Assembly: GCA_021158305.1 (NCBI GenBank)
Contig: JAGGUU010000093.1
Coordinates: forward strand, 1 to 11,033
From: Candidatus Bathyarchaeota archaeon
Lineage (GTDB): Archaea > Thermoproteota > Bathyarchaeia > Bathyarchaeales > DTEX01
DNA length: 11,033 nucleotides
Direction of reading: 5' to 3'
This document shows positions 1 to 6,245 of the stretch, piece after piece. Position 1 is the first letter of the stretch, and every line of letters starts with the position of its first letter. The notes under the pieces were generated by a model. It did not search any database and had not been told where the DNA came from. It saw only the letters and a program-made list of their open reading frames with translations. The position numbers and the translations under genes are program-made.

Positions 1-215
1 ATAAGCTCAATCCCAACTTCTCCTATATCCCTCTCGATGTACCCACCGAAGGCCCTAAACTTCCTCCTTTCCAGGGGTTTAACCTCCAACTTCTCAAGTA
101 TCTTCCGTGGAATAACGCTGTACATGGCTCCGGTGTCAACTATTCCTTCCAATTCTACGCTTCTTCTAGGAACCAGCGGATTGAAAATCCCAAACTTAAC
201 TTTAATAAATCCCAC
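1..215 (-). CDS. Retropepsin-like (clan AA) aspartyl protease, partial
   Basis: The reverse strand encodes an open frame whose first 71 residues lie in the window; the rest runs off the left edge. It starts at GTG 215. An in-frame TGA three codons upstream excludes a longer form, and GGTGAT lies five bases before the GTG. Residues 25-36 read IVDTGAMYSVIP, the Asp-Thr-Gly loop of single-domain retropepsin-like proteases, with D27 as the catalytic aspartate of a homodimer. The preceding segment (FNPLVPRRSVELEG) and the following one (LEVKPLERRKFRAFGG) fit the beta strands around the active site in small archaeal and bacterial aspartyl proteases. Substrate and cellular role are unknown. A non-proteolytic or regulatory fold cannot be excluded without the missing C-terminal half. 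Confidence 0.72.
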   Translation of the reverse strand, partial: MGFIKVKFGIFNPLVPRRSVELEGIVDTGAMYSVIPRKILEKLEVKPLERRKFRAFGGYIERDIGEVGIEL

Positions 216-249
216 AGGAGATCACCGCTTCTAATAACTCTTCCAATTC

Positions 250-257
250 AATTTAAA
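250..257 (-). promoter_or_regulatory. Candidate TATA box for the retropepsin-like gene
   Basis: On the reverse strand TTTAAATT follows AAACC, a BRE-like flank. Its centre predicts transcription starting near 226, which leaves a leader of about 11 bases before GTG 215. This is a pattern match only. Confidence 0.4.
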
Positions 258-408
258 GGTTTAGAGAGTAAAGATGACGTAATAAATGAGTCTTCGAGAA
301 ATGACGACTTGCTGAGCTTCTTTCGGAAAAACCAGCAAGATAAATCCTCATCATCACTTTGTTCGTTGGCTTCTTTAAGTTAAGTTAAATTGGTCACTAT
401 ATGTTTGA

Positions 409-417
409 TAATTAATG
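409..417 (+). promoter_or_regulatory. Candidate TATA box for the Gfo/Idh/MocA gene
   Basis: ATAATTAAT here predicts a transcript start near 439. The mRNA would then include the strong Shine-Dalgarno sequence GGTGGAGGAG at 448-457. A second A/T-rich stretch at 435-444 would put the start on top of the initiation codon and lose that site, so the upstream box is preferred. Confidence 0.35.
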
Positions 418-464
418 TCACATGATAAGCCAAAGAAAAATATCTGCGGTGGAGGAGTTGAGAT

Positions 465-1538
465 TTGAAGAAGCTAAGAATTGGACATGTTGGGGGAAGA
501 TCAGTCTATCCGCATCTCTTCAACGTTCATCCTAGAACTGAAACCGTTGCCGTATGCGACATAAATCCTGCAGCCCTAGAGAATATGAGAGCTACGCTTG
601 GTCTAAGCAAGTCTCAATGTTTCTTGGATTATGATGAGTTCTTGAGGAAGGCAGATCTGGACATAGTTGTTATAGCTACGCCTATACCTTTCCACGCTGA
701 ACAGGCGATTAAGGCTATGGAGAATGGAATGCATGTTCTCTCAGAGGTTACAGCGGCGAACAGGATTGAAGACTGTGAGAAGCTCGTACGCATCGTCAAG
801 AAGACGGGCATGAAGTATATGTTGGCAGAGAATATGTGCTACTTCCACTTCATCCGCGAATGGACCAAGATCGTTCGTGAGGGGAGGCTTGGAAGAATCT
901 ACTATGCCGAAGGTGAGTATATCCATCAGGTTAGGGACTTAATCAAGGATCCTGTCACGGGTGAGCTGAAGTGGAGGGCTTATCGTCCACCTATACATTA
1001 TATTTCTCATAGTTTAGGTCCACTTTTGATGATGCTTGACGACCGCGTCGTTAAGGCAACCGGGGCTGGTAAGAGAAGATATACGATGCCGGATCTCGAA
1101 ACAGTTGGAGCTATAGATATGCAAGTGGCGCTCTTCAAAACCGAGAAGGGTGCTACAATAAAGATTCTGAGAAGCCAAGTCGTCGCGAGGGAGCCGCCTT
1201 TTCATTACTTTGTGCTCTACGGGTCAGAAGGTTGCATAGAGAATACGGGATTCCGCTTGGGGGAGGAGTGGGGAGTTATGTATGTTGAAGGCGAAGACGA
1301 AGCGATTAGAAGAATTGAATGCCTAATCTCCAATCCGGAAGCTCCAGAGGAAGTGAGAAAGTGGGGCCATGGGACAAGCGAGTATTATCTGGTCAGAGAT
1401 TTTGTAGAAGCAATAGTAAATGATAAGAAGCCTCCGATTGACGTGGTAAAGGCCATCGACATGACTATTCCAGGAATCGTTGCGCACGAAGCAGCAATGA
1501 AAGGCGAAGTTTGGCTTGACGTTCCGCACTTCGAGTAG
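465..1538 (+). CDS. Gfo/Idh/MocA family oxidoreductase
   Basis: A 357-residue predicted NAD(P)-dependent sugar or inositol-type dehydrogenase; the substrate is unknown. The N-terminal Rossmann fold is visible: IGHVGGRS at 6-13 is a glycine loop of the GxGxxG type, and VCDIN at 30-34 ends the second strand with an acidic residue that suggests NAD binding. IATPIPFH at 70-77 is the family's conserved strand and turn. The usual Glu-Lys-Pro motif is replaced by SEVTAA (93-98), so the canonical catalytic lysine is absent. The C-terminal alpha/beta domain begins near 125, and HYISHSLGP at 178-186 matches the substrate-pocket motif of a MocA subfamily. The TTG start follows GGTGGAGGAG by about seven bases. 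It lies 19 bases upstream of a ceramidase-like gene, so the two were probably one operon for metabolising a sugar or lipid-derived compound. Confidence 0.85.
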   Translation: MKKLRIGHVGGRSVYPHLFNVHPRTETVAVCDINPAALENMRATLGLSKSQCFLDYDEFLRKADLDIVVIATPIPFHAEQAIKAMENGMHVLSEVTAANRIEDCEKLVRIVKKTGMKYMLAENMCYFHFIREWTKIVREGRLGRIYYAEGEYIHQVRDLIKDPVTGELKWRAYRPPIHYISHSLGPLLMMLDDRVVKATGAGKRRYTMPDLETVGAIDMQVALFKTEKGATIKILRSQVVAREPPFHYFVLYGSEGCIENTGFRLGEEWGVMYVEGEDEAIRRIECLISNPEAPEEVRKWGHGTSEYYLVRDFVEAIVNDKKPPIDVVKAIDMTIPGIVAHEAAMKGEVWLDVPHFE

Positions 1539-1557
1539 CTGAAGATGGAGAGACGAG

Positions 1558-2185
1558 ATGAAGGTAGGATTCACAACTGTTGATATTACGCCGCCTCCGG
1601 GATTCGAGATTCCTGGAGACTTCATGAAGAGGTTCTTCTATGATATTCATGATCCCTTGCATGCGAAGGTCGTAGTATTTGAGTGGGGGAACTTGTGTAG
1701 CCTTAGTAAGCGTCGACATGCTTTCAATAAAGGCTTCTACAGTGAATTCTGGAAGAGAACTCGCAGAGAAGATAATGGGCATATCAGCTGATCATATAAT
1801 GATCGCGGCTACACATACTCACGGCGGAGACCCAACTGTAAAGTGGGCAAGCGGCCGAAAAGAGCTGATACGCTGCTCATCTAATCCAGAACTCATTAAG
1901 AAGCTACTTAAGACTGCTTCAGAGACCGATCCGGAATATCTGCTCTTCCTCTCATACAAGATAGCCTCAGCGGTGATACTGGCGGACAAGCATAAGACTA
2001 ACACGAAATGCACCGTTGGCGAATGGATGTATAGGATAAGCTCCACCGAAGAAGATACGGACCCATCTGGCGGAGGATACGAGACGAGGATGGGAATGCA
2101 TAGTTTCCTAATTCCATTAGCGGGTAGAATAATAGTTGACGAAAGTATTAAACTCGTTAACAACCTAACTCTGGGAAGTTTCTGA
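1558..2185 (+). pseudogene. Neutral ceramidase-like hydrolase, frameshifted and internally deleted
   Basis: The first frame (from ATG 1558) gives VGFTTVDITPPPG and DPLHAKVVVFE, the start of neutral/alkaline ceramidase N-terminal domain proteins. From about 1685 the homology continues one base out of phase as GTCVALVSVDML and then IAATHTHGGD, the metal-binding His motif. Removing one G from the run of five at 1685-1689 joins the frames. Family members are usually near 400 residues or longer, but the rejoined product would be about 209. It passes from the A-x-A-V helix and TVGEW strand (around 1960-2030) directly to GGYETRMG and AGRIIVDESIKLVNN, which resembles the family's C-terminal end. About the middle half, which holds the remaining metal ligands, appears missing. 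A sequencing error could explain the frameshift but not the deletion. It lies just behind the Gfo/Idh/MocA gene. Confidence 0.75.
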
Positions 2186-2300
2186 AGCGCTGAAGGTTAG
2201 TGAAGTAAGCAGGCCATGGAGCTATGGTTCAGTCGGCCCTGAAGTCTAGCTCCAGATAATATCTCTTTAAACCAAGCACATCTGAGATGCTCTACACCGA

Positions 2301-2310
2301 AAAGCTTAAT
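2301..2310 (+). promoter_or_regulatory. Candidate TATA box for the small winged-helix gene
   Basis: AAAGCTTAAT is preceded by CCGA, a plausible BRE. Transcription would start near 2332, giving a leader of about 15 bases before ATG 2347. No strong Shine-Dalgarno sequence is seen there, only GTGTGA. Confidence 0.35.
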
Positions 2311-2346
2311 GCCACCCAAGAATATCTTTTTCTCGTGTGAATATTA

Positions 2347-2535
2347 ATGACTGAGATTTTTGAGCATACTATTTATGATTTTCTTAGGGAGCGAGGAGGC
2401 TCAGCAACTAAGAGCGAGATCTACGCCGCTTTAGGCAGCGACGCTGACTCGAAGAAAGCAATTGATGAAAGGCTTAGGATGATGGAACGTTTCGGATTAG
2501 TCTCTGTAGAAGGCGAGAAAGTGAAGATAAAATAG
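2347..2535 (+). CDS. Small winged-helix-like protein
   Basis: A 62-residue soluble protein. Its pattern fits a minimal winged helix-turn-helix: helix 1 (EHTIYDFLRERGG, 5-17), helix 2 (TKSEIYAALG, 21-30), helix 3 (KKAIDERLRMMERFGLV, 35-51) and a short two-strand wing (SVEGEKVKIK, 53-62). The spacing and the 'differentiate, then one more helix, then wing' layout resemble archaeal transcription-regulator domains, but there is no partner domain for ligand binding or dimerisation. It has its own candidate promoter and converges on the nucleotidyltransferase gene 78 bases away, so the two are not an operon. It may be a DNA-binding regulator or an accessory subunit; the target is unknown. Assignment rests on predicted fold only. 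Confidence 0.65.
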   Translation: MTEIFEHTIYDFLRERGGSATKSEIYAALGSDADSKKAIDERLRMMERFGLVSVEGEKVKIK

Positions 2536-2613
2536 TATAAGTGTGAACTAAAGAGACTAGATGCCAAAAGTGCCTTAGCTTCATCAAGATTCTTATTGGA
2601 GAATAGTGATAAC

Positions 2614-3315
2614 TCAAATTATGCATATCTTTTTCGGCCTTTCGATAAATCTATGCAGAAGCCTTTGATCGATTTTTATGCCTCTTTTCAAAGCTCTTTC
2701 CATATTTGCTATTTCCTTTAACGTTGAGCCGACCGCAGTTTTGGTTAAATCCGCATATGAGATTGCTTCCTGTGTTCTCCTCATTAAATCGCTTGCATGC
2801 AGATACCCCAAGGCAAGTCGATAACTATTTAAGCTCCTTATCAACCAACTTATCTTCTCCGTAGAGCTACCCGCCATTTTTCTTTCATTTAGAAATGACA
2901 ATGCTCGATTGAGCGTCTCCAAACCCATCTGTCGATTAAACTTTAAAGCCTCATCAGATGATCGTTTTTTTATTTCCTTCTCCACTTTATTGAAGACCTC
3001 GCGACTTCCATAAATAAGTGAAGAGTCCCTGATCATGCTTGTTAACAAGTAATCATGAAGCCTTACTCTTCTTTCGAACTCTCGAATCTCAAAGAGGTTT
3101 GCGTGAATCCTCTTGCCAAGCATACGCTCTAAGCTCTTCAGCCCATCTAGGATGGTTGGTCTTTCACTCTCGTCTTCGTGGATGATGAGTAGATCGATGT
3201 CGCTAAATGTATCATAATCTCCTCTTCTATGTGATCCGAAAAGAGCAGTGAAGAATATGTGACACCGGGTCTTCTCCATCTGTTTCTCGACGGCCTCTCT
3301 GATCAAGCTCAACAT
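2614..3315 (-). CDS. Nucleotidyltransferase-domain protein with helical C-terminal half
   Basis: A 233-residue protein of the polymerase-beta/MNT nucleotidyltransferase superfamily. G27-S28 and D39-x-D41 form the GSx10DxD signature that binds Mg and NTP. The usual third acidic residue is not obvious; the aligned strand reads HANLFEI (71-77). HDYLLTSMIRDSSLIYG (87-103) matches the end of the catalytic subdomain in related archaeal proteins. Residues 110-233 are predicted all-helical. Within them R166 and H173 form an Rx6H pattern, which could be a HEPN motif, although this is weak. MNT and HEPN domains usually occur as two proteins of a toxin-antitoxin pair in which the MNT protein adenylylates the HEPN RNase; here both would be on one chain. 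The ATG follows GAGG by ten bases, and an upstream in-frame TAG limits the start. The target is unknown. Confidence 0.8.
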   Translation of the reverse strand: MLSLIREAVEKQMEKTRCHIFFTALFGSHRRGDYDTFSDIDLLIIHEDESERPTILDGLKSLERMLGKRIHANLFEIREFERRVRLHDYLLTSMIRDSSLIYGSREVFNKVEKEIKKRSSDEALKFNRQMGLETLNRALSFLNERKMAGSSTEKISWLIRSLNSYRLALGYLHASDLMRRTQEAISYADLTKTAVGSTLKEIANMERALKRGIKIDQRLLHRFIERPKKICII

Positions 3316-3361
3316 TTTGCGGCGGCCTCTACCGTGCTACCGCATGCTCCGTGAGCTCCAA
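3316..3361 (-). other. GC-rich leader of the nucleotidyltransferase mRNA
   Basis: If transcription starts near 3361, the 46-base leader is far richer in G and C than the surrounding spacers. It contains the direct repeat CTACCG at 3329-3334 and 3337-3342, and a GCTC/GAGC hairpin with a 3-base loop at 3346-3356 (plus-strand spelling). It also includes the GAGG ribosome-binding site. Whether the structure regulates translation is unknown. Confidence 0.3.
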
Positions 3362-3382
3362 GTCTTTTCTGATAAAATCCCC

Positions 3383-3392
3383 CATTATATAG
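3383..3392 (-). promoter_or_regulatory. Candidate TATA box for the nucleotidyltransferase gene
   Basis: CTATATAATG on the reverse strand is preceded by an A-rich BRE-like flank. It predicts transcription from about 3361 and lies back to back with the LysRS promoter. Confidence 0.5.
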
Positions 3393-3442
3393 ATTTTCTT
3401 AATTGATGAGGAATGATCAACTAAGATGCTTGATAAGCAAAT

Positions 3443-3456
3443 CTTTATTATTTAAA
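3443..3456 (+). promoter_or_regulatory. Candidate TATA box for lysS
   Basis: CTTTATTATTTAAA-type sequence (box TTTATTATTTAAA) lies about 26-30 bases before the possible starts at 3474-3486. This implies a very short leader or a leaderless mRNA, in keeping with the absence of a good Shine-Dalgarno sequence. Confidence 0.45.
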
Positions 3457-3473
3457 GCCGCATTTTACCATAG

Positions 3474-5108
3474 TTGTTTGCTGAGATGCTGGAATTTCAT
3501 ATGAAAGACGCGGAAAAGATAATTGGCCATGGAACATGGTACGACAAGGTAGCAGTTGAGATAATCAAAAGAGAGCGTAAGCTCGGTAGAAGCTTAGATC
3601 TCCTGAGGGTTGAGAGTGGAGTCGCAGCGTCAGGCATACCGCACATAGGAAGTTTCAGCGAAGTTACTAGGAACTACGCAGTCTCTTTAGCGCTAAGGGA
3701 GCAAGGCTACAAGACTGAATTCATACTCTTCTCGGATAATAAGGATGGACTTAGAAGTGTCCCCGCCGGCATGCCAAAGTCTCTGGAAAAGTTCATCGGC
3801 TTCCCAGTTACGGATATACCTGATCCATTTCGTTGCCATGAGAGCTATGCAGACCATATGATCAGCTTGCTCCTCGAAGCTCTAGACGAGGCTGGCGTGG
3901 AGTATAAGCTAATAAAGGGGTCAGATGCTTATGCAAGCGGGTTGCTGAATGAAGAGATACGCATGATCCTCGAGAACGCCAGCCGCGTGGGACAGATAGT
4001 TAAGGAGGAAACAGGACAGGAGAAGTACTTGGAGGTTCTTCCATACTTTCCCGTTTGTGAATCATGTGGCAGAATATACACAACGAAGGCCTACAAGTTT
4101 CTTCCAGATGAAAACAAAGTTCTCTACAGATGTGAGGGTATGGAGATAAAGCACAGGTGGCTTGAAGGTTGCGGGTATGAGGGTGAAGCTGACTATACTA
4201 AGGGCGAGGGAAAGCTCGCGTGGAAGGCTGGCGAGTTCGCAGCCAGATGGAAAGCTCTGGGTATAAGATTTGAAGCGTATGGAAAGGACATAGCTGACTC
4301 CGTTAGAGTTAATGATAGAATCAGTAGGGAAGTGCTTGGCTATGAGCCGCCGATGCATGTTCAATATGAGATGTTCCTCGATAAGGGTGGAAAGAAGATA
4401 TCGAAGTCGAAGGGTAACGTCTTTACGCCTCAAGTATGGTTCAAGTACGGCTCTCCACAATCTATGATCCTGCTGACGCTGAAAAGGTTTGTCGGAACTA
4501 GAAGCATCTCAGTAGAGGATATTCCACGTTACATGGATGAACTTGATGATCTTGAAGACGTGTATTTCGGAAGAAAGAAGGTTAAAGATCAAAAGGAGAA
4601 GGCTAAGCTAACCGGACTCTACAAGTACTGCTGGTTCATGAAGCCTCCGGAGAAGCCAAGCATCCATGTGCCATACAACCTGCTTGTATCTTTAGTGAGA
4701 GTAGCTCCTGATGGAAAGGAGATCCAGTTTGTAGCTGAGAAGCTCCGCAGATATGGATATCTCAAAAATTCTCCATCTGAAGATCTGAAGAAGCGCATTG
4801 GGTACGCAATGAACTGGATTAGAGATTTTGAGGAAACGGCTGAAGTGAAGGTTGAGCTAAGCGAGGAGGAGAAGAAAGCCATATTGGATCTCATAGATAG
4901 GCTTCAGTCAGTCGAGGATTCAGAGGTTATTCAGAGCTCAATCTTCGAGATTGCAAGAGCTAATGGGATAAAGCCGCGTAGATTCTTTGAGGTTCTGTAC
5001 ATGATTCTGCTGGGGACGAGGTTCGGTCCGAGACTCGGCCCCTATCTCGTCGATATGGGGAGAACAAACGCAATAAAGATCCTGAAGAGAAGCATAGACT
5101 CCATTTAG
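3474..5108 (+). CDS. lysS: Lysyl-tRNA synthetase, class I
   Basis: A class I (archaeal-type) lysyl-tRNA synthetase, which attaches lysine to tRNA-Lys in the cytoplasm; it is unrelated in fold to the bacterial class II enzyme. Residues are counted from TTG 3474. The Rossmann catalytic signatures are HIGSF at 57-61 (HIGH motif) and KISKSKGN at 308-315 (KMSKS motif). C195/C198 and C220/C233 form a likely zinc site in the insertion. VESGVAASGIPHIG and SDNKDGLRSVP also match the family. The C-terminal helical part (about 360-544) would be the anticodon-binding domain. Length is close to the usual 500-550. The start is uncertain: TTG 3474, ATG 3486 and ATG 3501 are all in frame, none with a clear Shine-Dalgarno sequence. 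Family N-termini begin only a few residues before the W at 22, which favours one of the ATGs. Confidence 0.95.
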   Translation: MFAEMLEFHMKDAEKIIGHGTWYDKVAVEIIKRERKLGRSLDLLRVESGVAASGIPHIGSFSEVTRNYAVSLALREQGYKTEFILFSDNKDGLRSVPAGMPKSLEKFIGFPVTDIPDPFRCHESYADHMISLLLEALDEAGVEYKLIKGSDAYASGLLNEEIRMILENASRVGQIVKEETGQEKYLEVLPYFPVCESCGRIYTTKAYKFLPDENKVLYRCEGMEIKHRWLEGCGYEGEADYTKGEGKLAWKAGEFAARWKALGIRFEAYGKDIADSVRVNDRISREVLGYEPPMHVQYEMFLDKGGKKISKSKGNVFTPQVWFKYGSPQSMILLTLKRFVGTRSISVEDIPRYMDELDDLEDVYFGRKKVKDQKEKAKLTGLYKYCWFMKPPEKPSIHVPYNLLVSLVRVAPDGKEIQFVAEKLRRYGYLKNSPSEDLKKRIGYAMNWIRDFEETAEVKVELSEEEKKAILDLIDRLQSVEDSEVIQSSIFEIARANGIKPRRFFEVLYMILLGTRFGPRLGPYLVDMGRTNAIKILKRSIDSI

Positions 5109-5116
5109 ACCGTGAC

Positions 5117-5129
5117 ATCTTTTTTCTCC
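5117..5129 (+). terminator. T-rich transcription terminator after lysS
   Basis: Nine bases after the lysS stop, six consecutive T residues (5120-5125) are flanked by further pyrimidines. Archaeal RNA polymerase commonly stops at such T-tracts without a hairpin, and a new promoter for the next gene follows at once. Confidence 0.4.
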
Positions 5130-5154
5130 TACAGAGATACTTATTTTAGCGTTG

Positions 5155-5167
5155 CGAAGATATAAGT
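5155..5167 (+). promoter_or_regulatory. Candidate BRE/TATA for the rtcA-fau-1 pair
   Basis: CGAAGATATAAGT joins a BRE-like CGAA to TATAAG. Predicted transcription begins near 5189, giving a leader of about 21 bases that contains GGTGAT at 5196-5201, eight bases before ATG 5210. Confidence 0.5.
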
Positions 5168-5209
5168 GTCTAGAGCATCTGACAGGCAGTTGCATGGTGA
5201 TTATCGCAG

Positions 5210-6244
5210 ATGATTGAGATAAACGGTGCGGAGAAGAGTGGAAGCGGAACTATTCTGAGGCTATCAGTCGCTCTCTCAGCCATAGTAAGAGAGCCCCTGC
5301 ACATATACAATATTCGGAAGAAGAGAAGCCAGCCTGGGCTTAGACCTCAGCATCTGGAAGCAGTCTTGACGGCTGCTAAGCTCTGTAACGCGGAGATTAA
5401 TGGCGCATCTTTAGGATCACAGGAGATATGGTTCTATCCTGAAAAGATAAGGGGAGGCAGGGTTGAGGCAGAGATCGGAACGGCTGGAAGCATACCAATG
5501 TTGATAATGACCGTTCTGCCGATATGCATCTTCGCTGAGCATCCTGTTACATTGCATATCTCTAAGGGCGGAACGGATGTTAAGCATTCCCCAACAATAA
5601 ACTATCTCAAATATGTTCTGCTTCGCGTTCTAGGACGAATGGGAGTTAAGGCCTCGCTAGAGATACATAGGTATGGCTACTACCCGAAGGGCGGCGGCGA
5701 AGTCACATTAAGATCTCAACCGTCCCCGAGTCTTAAGCCTTTAAGCCTCGAGGAGTTCGGCGAGGTCAAAGCTGTGGAAGGCGTGTCAGTCTGCACTTTC
5801 CTAGCTGACCGTAAAGTGGCGTTGAGGCAAGCTGAGGAAGCTGGGAGACTCCTTAAATCCAGAGGCTTCAATGCTAAAATAAGCGTTATTAATGATTATT
5901 CCAATCCTATCCAGAAGGGAAGCTCGCTCGTCCTTTGGGCTGAGACCGATACAGATGTTCTCTTGGGAAGCGATGCTATAGGTGAAATCCGTAAGACAAG
6001 CGAGGCTGTTGCACGGGAGGCTGTAAAGGGCTTACTTGATGAGATCGCAGCTAAGCCAACAGCCGATATACACTTGGCTGATATGCTCATTCCATATGTT
6101 GCCCTAGCAGATGGAGAATCCACATACTCAACGCGGATCTTAACGGATCACATGGAGTCGAATCTCTGGCTTGCCGAGAAGATTCTCGGAGTCTCCTTCA
6201 GCGTGAAGAAACGTGACGGTCTCGTGGTGATTAGTAAGAAATAG
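5210..6244 (+). CDS. rtcA: RNA 3'-terminal phosphate cyclase (RtcA/Rcl1 family)
   Basis: A 344-residue member of the RNA cyclase family, which uses ATP to turn an RNA 3'-phosphate into a 2',3'-cyclic phosphate. RSQPGLRPQHLEAV (39-52) and KGGTDVKHSP (about 119-128) are family signatures. HLADMLIPYVALADGES (near 288-304) and TDHMESN, with H314, match the region of the catalytic histidine that forms the adenylylated intermediate. YYPKGGGEV (near 157-165) is the conserved turn before the insert domain. The N-terminal signature, normally EGGGQ-x-L-R, reads SGSGTILR (10-17): the Glu and Gln are replaced, R17 is kept. That leaves either a divergent cyclase or a non-catalytic relative (Rcl1-like). 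The ATG has GGTGAT eight bases before it. The next gene starts one base after its stop, so the two are almost certainly co-transcribed. Confidence 0.88.
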   Translation: MIEINGAEKSGSGTILRLSVALSAIVREPLHIYNIRKKRSQPGLRPQHLEAVLTAAKLCNAEINGASLGSQEIWFYPEKIRGGRVEAEIGTAGSIPMLIMTVLPICIFAEHPVTLHISKGGTDVKHSPTINYLKYVLLRVLGRMGVKASLEIHRYGYYPKGGGEVTLRSQPSPSLKPLSLEEFGEVKAVEGVSVCTFLADRKVALRQAEEAGRLLKSRGFNAKISVINDYSNPIQKGSSLVLWAETDTDVLLGSDAIGEIRKTSEAVAREAVKGLLDEIAAKPTADIHLADMLIPYVALADGESTYSTRILTDHMESNLWLAEKILGVSFSVKKRDGLVVISKK

Positions 6245-6245
6245 T

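Larger units (their letters stand above)
216..464. other. Divergent intergenic region with a long-loop inverted repeat
   Basis: This AT-rich spacer separates the minus-strand protease from the plus-strand oxidoreductase and must hold both promoters. It contains a 7-base inverted repeat, CTTGCTG at 308-314 and CAGCAAG at 333-339, with an 18-base loop. It also has a short repetition, TTAAGTTAAGTTAAATT, around 374-390. I find no open frame, tRNA or C/D-box pattern in it. Confidence 0.5.

Noticed and set aside
37..234. Plus-strand open frame of 65 codons
   Set aside because: It is the mirror of the reverse-strand retropepsin-like gene, which has a recognisable Asp-Thr-Gly motif, a start and a ribosome-binding site.
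261..330. Possible C/D-box guide RNA (TGACG and CTGA-like boxes)
   Set aside because: The boxes do not match RTGATGA and CTGA in the required order and spacing.
374..390. TTAAGTTAAGTTAAATT as a tandem repeat or integration remnant
   Set aside because: Too short and A/T-rich, with no second copy or neighbouring integrase.
1465..1782. Minus-strand frame of about 105 codons across the oxidoreductase-ceramidase junction
   Set aside because: It has low-complexity composition and no family resemblance, and is fully explained by genes on the other strand.
2589..2604. ATTCT/AGAAT hairpin between the convergent winged-helix and nucleotidyltransferase genes as a terminator
   Set aside because: The stem is only five A/T-rich pairs and has no adjacent T-tract of useful length, so it is not distinguishable from chance.
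3396..3435. TTGATGA in the lysS upstream spacer as a C box
   Set aside because: No D or D' box follows at a suitable distance, and the first base breaks the consensus.
4062..4460. Minus-strand frame of 132 codons inside lysS
   Set aside because: It is antisense to conserved LysRS sequence including the zinc-site and KISKS regions; no ribosome-binding site or known domain.
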